Of a stretch of 64,000 bases of DNA, positions 63,349-64,000 are shown one piece after another; the first letter of the stretch is position 1, and the number at the start of each line of letters is the position of its first letter. Source of the DNA: Streptococcus parasanguinis (GTDB lineage Bacteria > Bacillota > Bacilli > Lactobacillales > Streptococcaceae); the NCBI RefSeq assembly GCF_031582885.1, contig NZ_CP133988.1, positions 937,501 to 1,001,500 on the forward strand. Direction: 5' to 3'. The position numbers and the translations under genes are program-made. The notes beneath the pieces were generated by a model that made no database searches, was not told where the DNA came from, and saw only the letters and a list, made by a program, of their open reading frames with translations.

Positions 63349-64000
63349 ATGTCAAAAATTCTCGTTTTTGGTCACCAAAATCCTGACTCAGATGCTATCG
63401 GTTCATCTGTAGCCTTTGCTTATCTTGCAAAAGAAGCTTACGGTTTGGATACAGAAGCAGTGGCTCTTGGAACTCCAAATGAAGAAACAGCTTTCGTATT
63501 GGATTATTTTGGTGTGGAAGCACCACGCGTTATCACATCTGCTAAAGCAGAAGGTGCAGAGCAAGTCATCTTGACAGACCACAACGAATTCCAACAATCT
63601 GTTTCAGATATCGCTGAAGTAGAAGTTTACGGTGTAGTGGATCACCACCGTGTGGCTAACTTTGAAACTGCAAGCCCACTTTACATGCGTTTGGAACCGG
63701 TTGGATCCGCATCATCTATCGTTTACCGCATGTTCAAAGAACATGGTGTAGCTGTTCCAAAAGAAATCGCAGGTTTGATGCTATCAGGTTTGATTTCAGA
63801 TACTCTTCTTTTGAAATCTCCAACCACTCACCCATCAGATAAAGTCATTGCTCCTGAATTGGCTGAATTGGCTGGTGTCAACTTGGAAGAATACGGTCTT
63901 GCCATGCTCAAGGCTGGTACAAACTTGGCAAGCAAATCTGCTGAAGAATTGATTGATATCGATGCCAAGACATTTGAACTCAACGGAAACAATGTTCGTG
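63349..64000 (+). CDS. ppaC: manganese-dependent inorganic pyrophosphatase (3' end outside window)
   Basis: The first 217 residues of a DHH-family (family II) pyrophosphatase are visible, out of about 310. Metal-binding motifs are in place: [13 protein letters not shown] (residues 8-20), LTDHNE, the DHH motif VVDHHRV and the conserved [19 protein letters not shown]. It removes PPi from biosynthesis and needs Mn2+ (or Co2+). AGAGGTAG lies upstream of the ATG, and codon bias indicates high expression. The order pflA-ppaC is known from related streptococci. Confidence 0.95.
   Translation, partial: MSKILVFGHQNPDSDAIGSSVAFAYLAKEAYGLDTEAVALGTPNEETAFVLDYFGVEAPRVITSAKAEGAEQVILTDHNEFQQSVSDIAEVEVYGVVDHHRVANFETASPLYMRLEPVGSASSIVYRMFKEHGVAVPKEIAGLMLSGLISDTLLLKSPTTHPSDKVIAPELAELAGVNLEEYGLAMLKAGTNLASKSAEELIDIDAKTFELNGNNVR

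Overview
The window looks like chromosomal DNA of a Streptococcus of the Mitis/Sanguinis type (S. parasanguinis/S. australis-like is my best guess). It has low GC, short intergenic gaps with AGGAGG-type ribosome binding sites, and several gene blocks I know from pneumococcal relatives: gnd-ritR; nrdR-dnaB-dnaI-der; SNF2 helicase-murC-mltG-greA; murI-rdgB-yfcE-cbpB-xerD-like-scpA-scpB-rluB-yidD; and trpXYZ. No rRNA, tRNA, IS element, prophage or CRISPR array was seen. It is mostly core genome. The accessory or unusual content is a set of ~175-bp repeats, an Rgg-controlled exporter locus, a wall-anchored nuclease and a deleted trehalose locus.

Layout. 1-3.0 kb: end of an ECF vitamin/cofactor transporter, an SDR dehydrogenase and a PfkB sugar kinase. 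3.0-8.6 kb: repeat copy 1, rsmG, lemA-htpX, then a minus-strand rgg/small ORF/MFS locus whose MFS gene is frameshifted in a 7-base G tract, then yceD. 8.7-15.9 kb: flotillin, gnd with the orphan redox regulator ritR, a glucose-type PTS IICBA and an EEP hydrolase. 16-20.6 kb: the replication restart/ribosome block nrdR-dnaB-dnaI-nitroreductase-der. 20.6-21.2 kb: a gap holding a decayed small membrane protein gene. 21.2-29.6 kb: SNF2 helicase, murC, two GNATs, mltG and greA. 29.7-34.7 kb: yidC-acyP (minus), trmH-type methylase, HD protein, BI-1 protein, lysA, yneF. 34.8-40.5 kb: a tightly overlapping nine-gene operon for wall synthesis, nucleotide sanitation and chromosome segregation. 40.5-43.4 kb: trkH-trkA K+ uptake. 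43.5-49.8 kb: a structured leader RNA before trmL, an FMN riboswitch before ribU, PAP2, radical SAM, mnmM and a Na+/H+ antiporter. 49.8-55.1 kb: repeat copy 2 (reversed), an orphan ABC ATPase, an AI-2E-family protein, an Mga-family regulator and a CNNM/CBS membrane protein. 55.1-58.3 kb: a TrpXYZ-type ABC transporter behind an elaborate leader, then repeat copy 3. 58.3-64 kb: tre deletion scar, LPXTG nuclease, pflA and the start of ppaC.

The most interesting signal is the 280-nt leader of the TrpXYZ-type operon. A 17-residue leader peptide ends in a run rich in Phe and Tyr with no Trp codon. It is followed by six RNA segments that can fold as 1:2, 3:4 and 5:6 (terminator) or as 2:3 and 4:5 (antiterminator). 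This reads as ribosome-mediated attenuation by aromatic amino acids and argues that the operon senses Phe/Tyr. Other notable items are a structured terminator-bearing RNA upstream of trmL, an Rgg-type dyad upstream of a weak promoter, a treR/treC fusion scar from loss of treP, three repeat elements that all sit between convergent genes, and two apparently leaderless genes.

All coordinates and motifs were read by eye from the sequence. Family names come from recognising conserved motifs and gene order, with no database search. RNA pairings were found by hand and were not energy-minimised.
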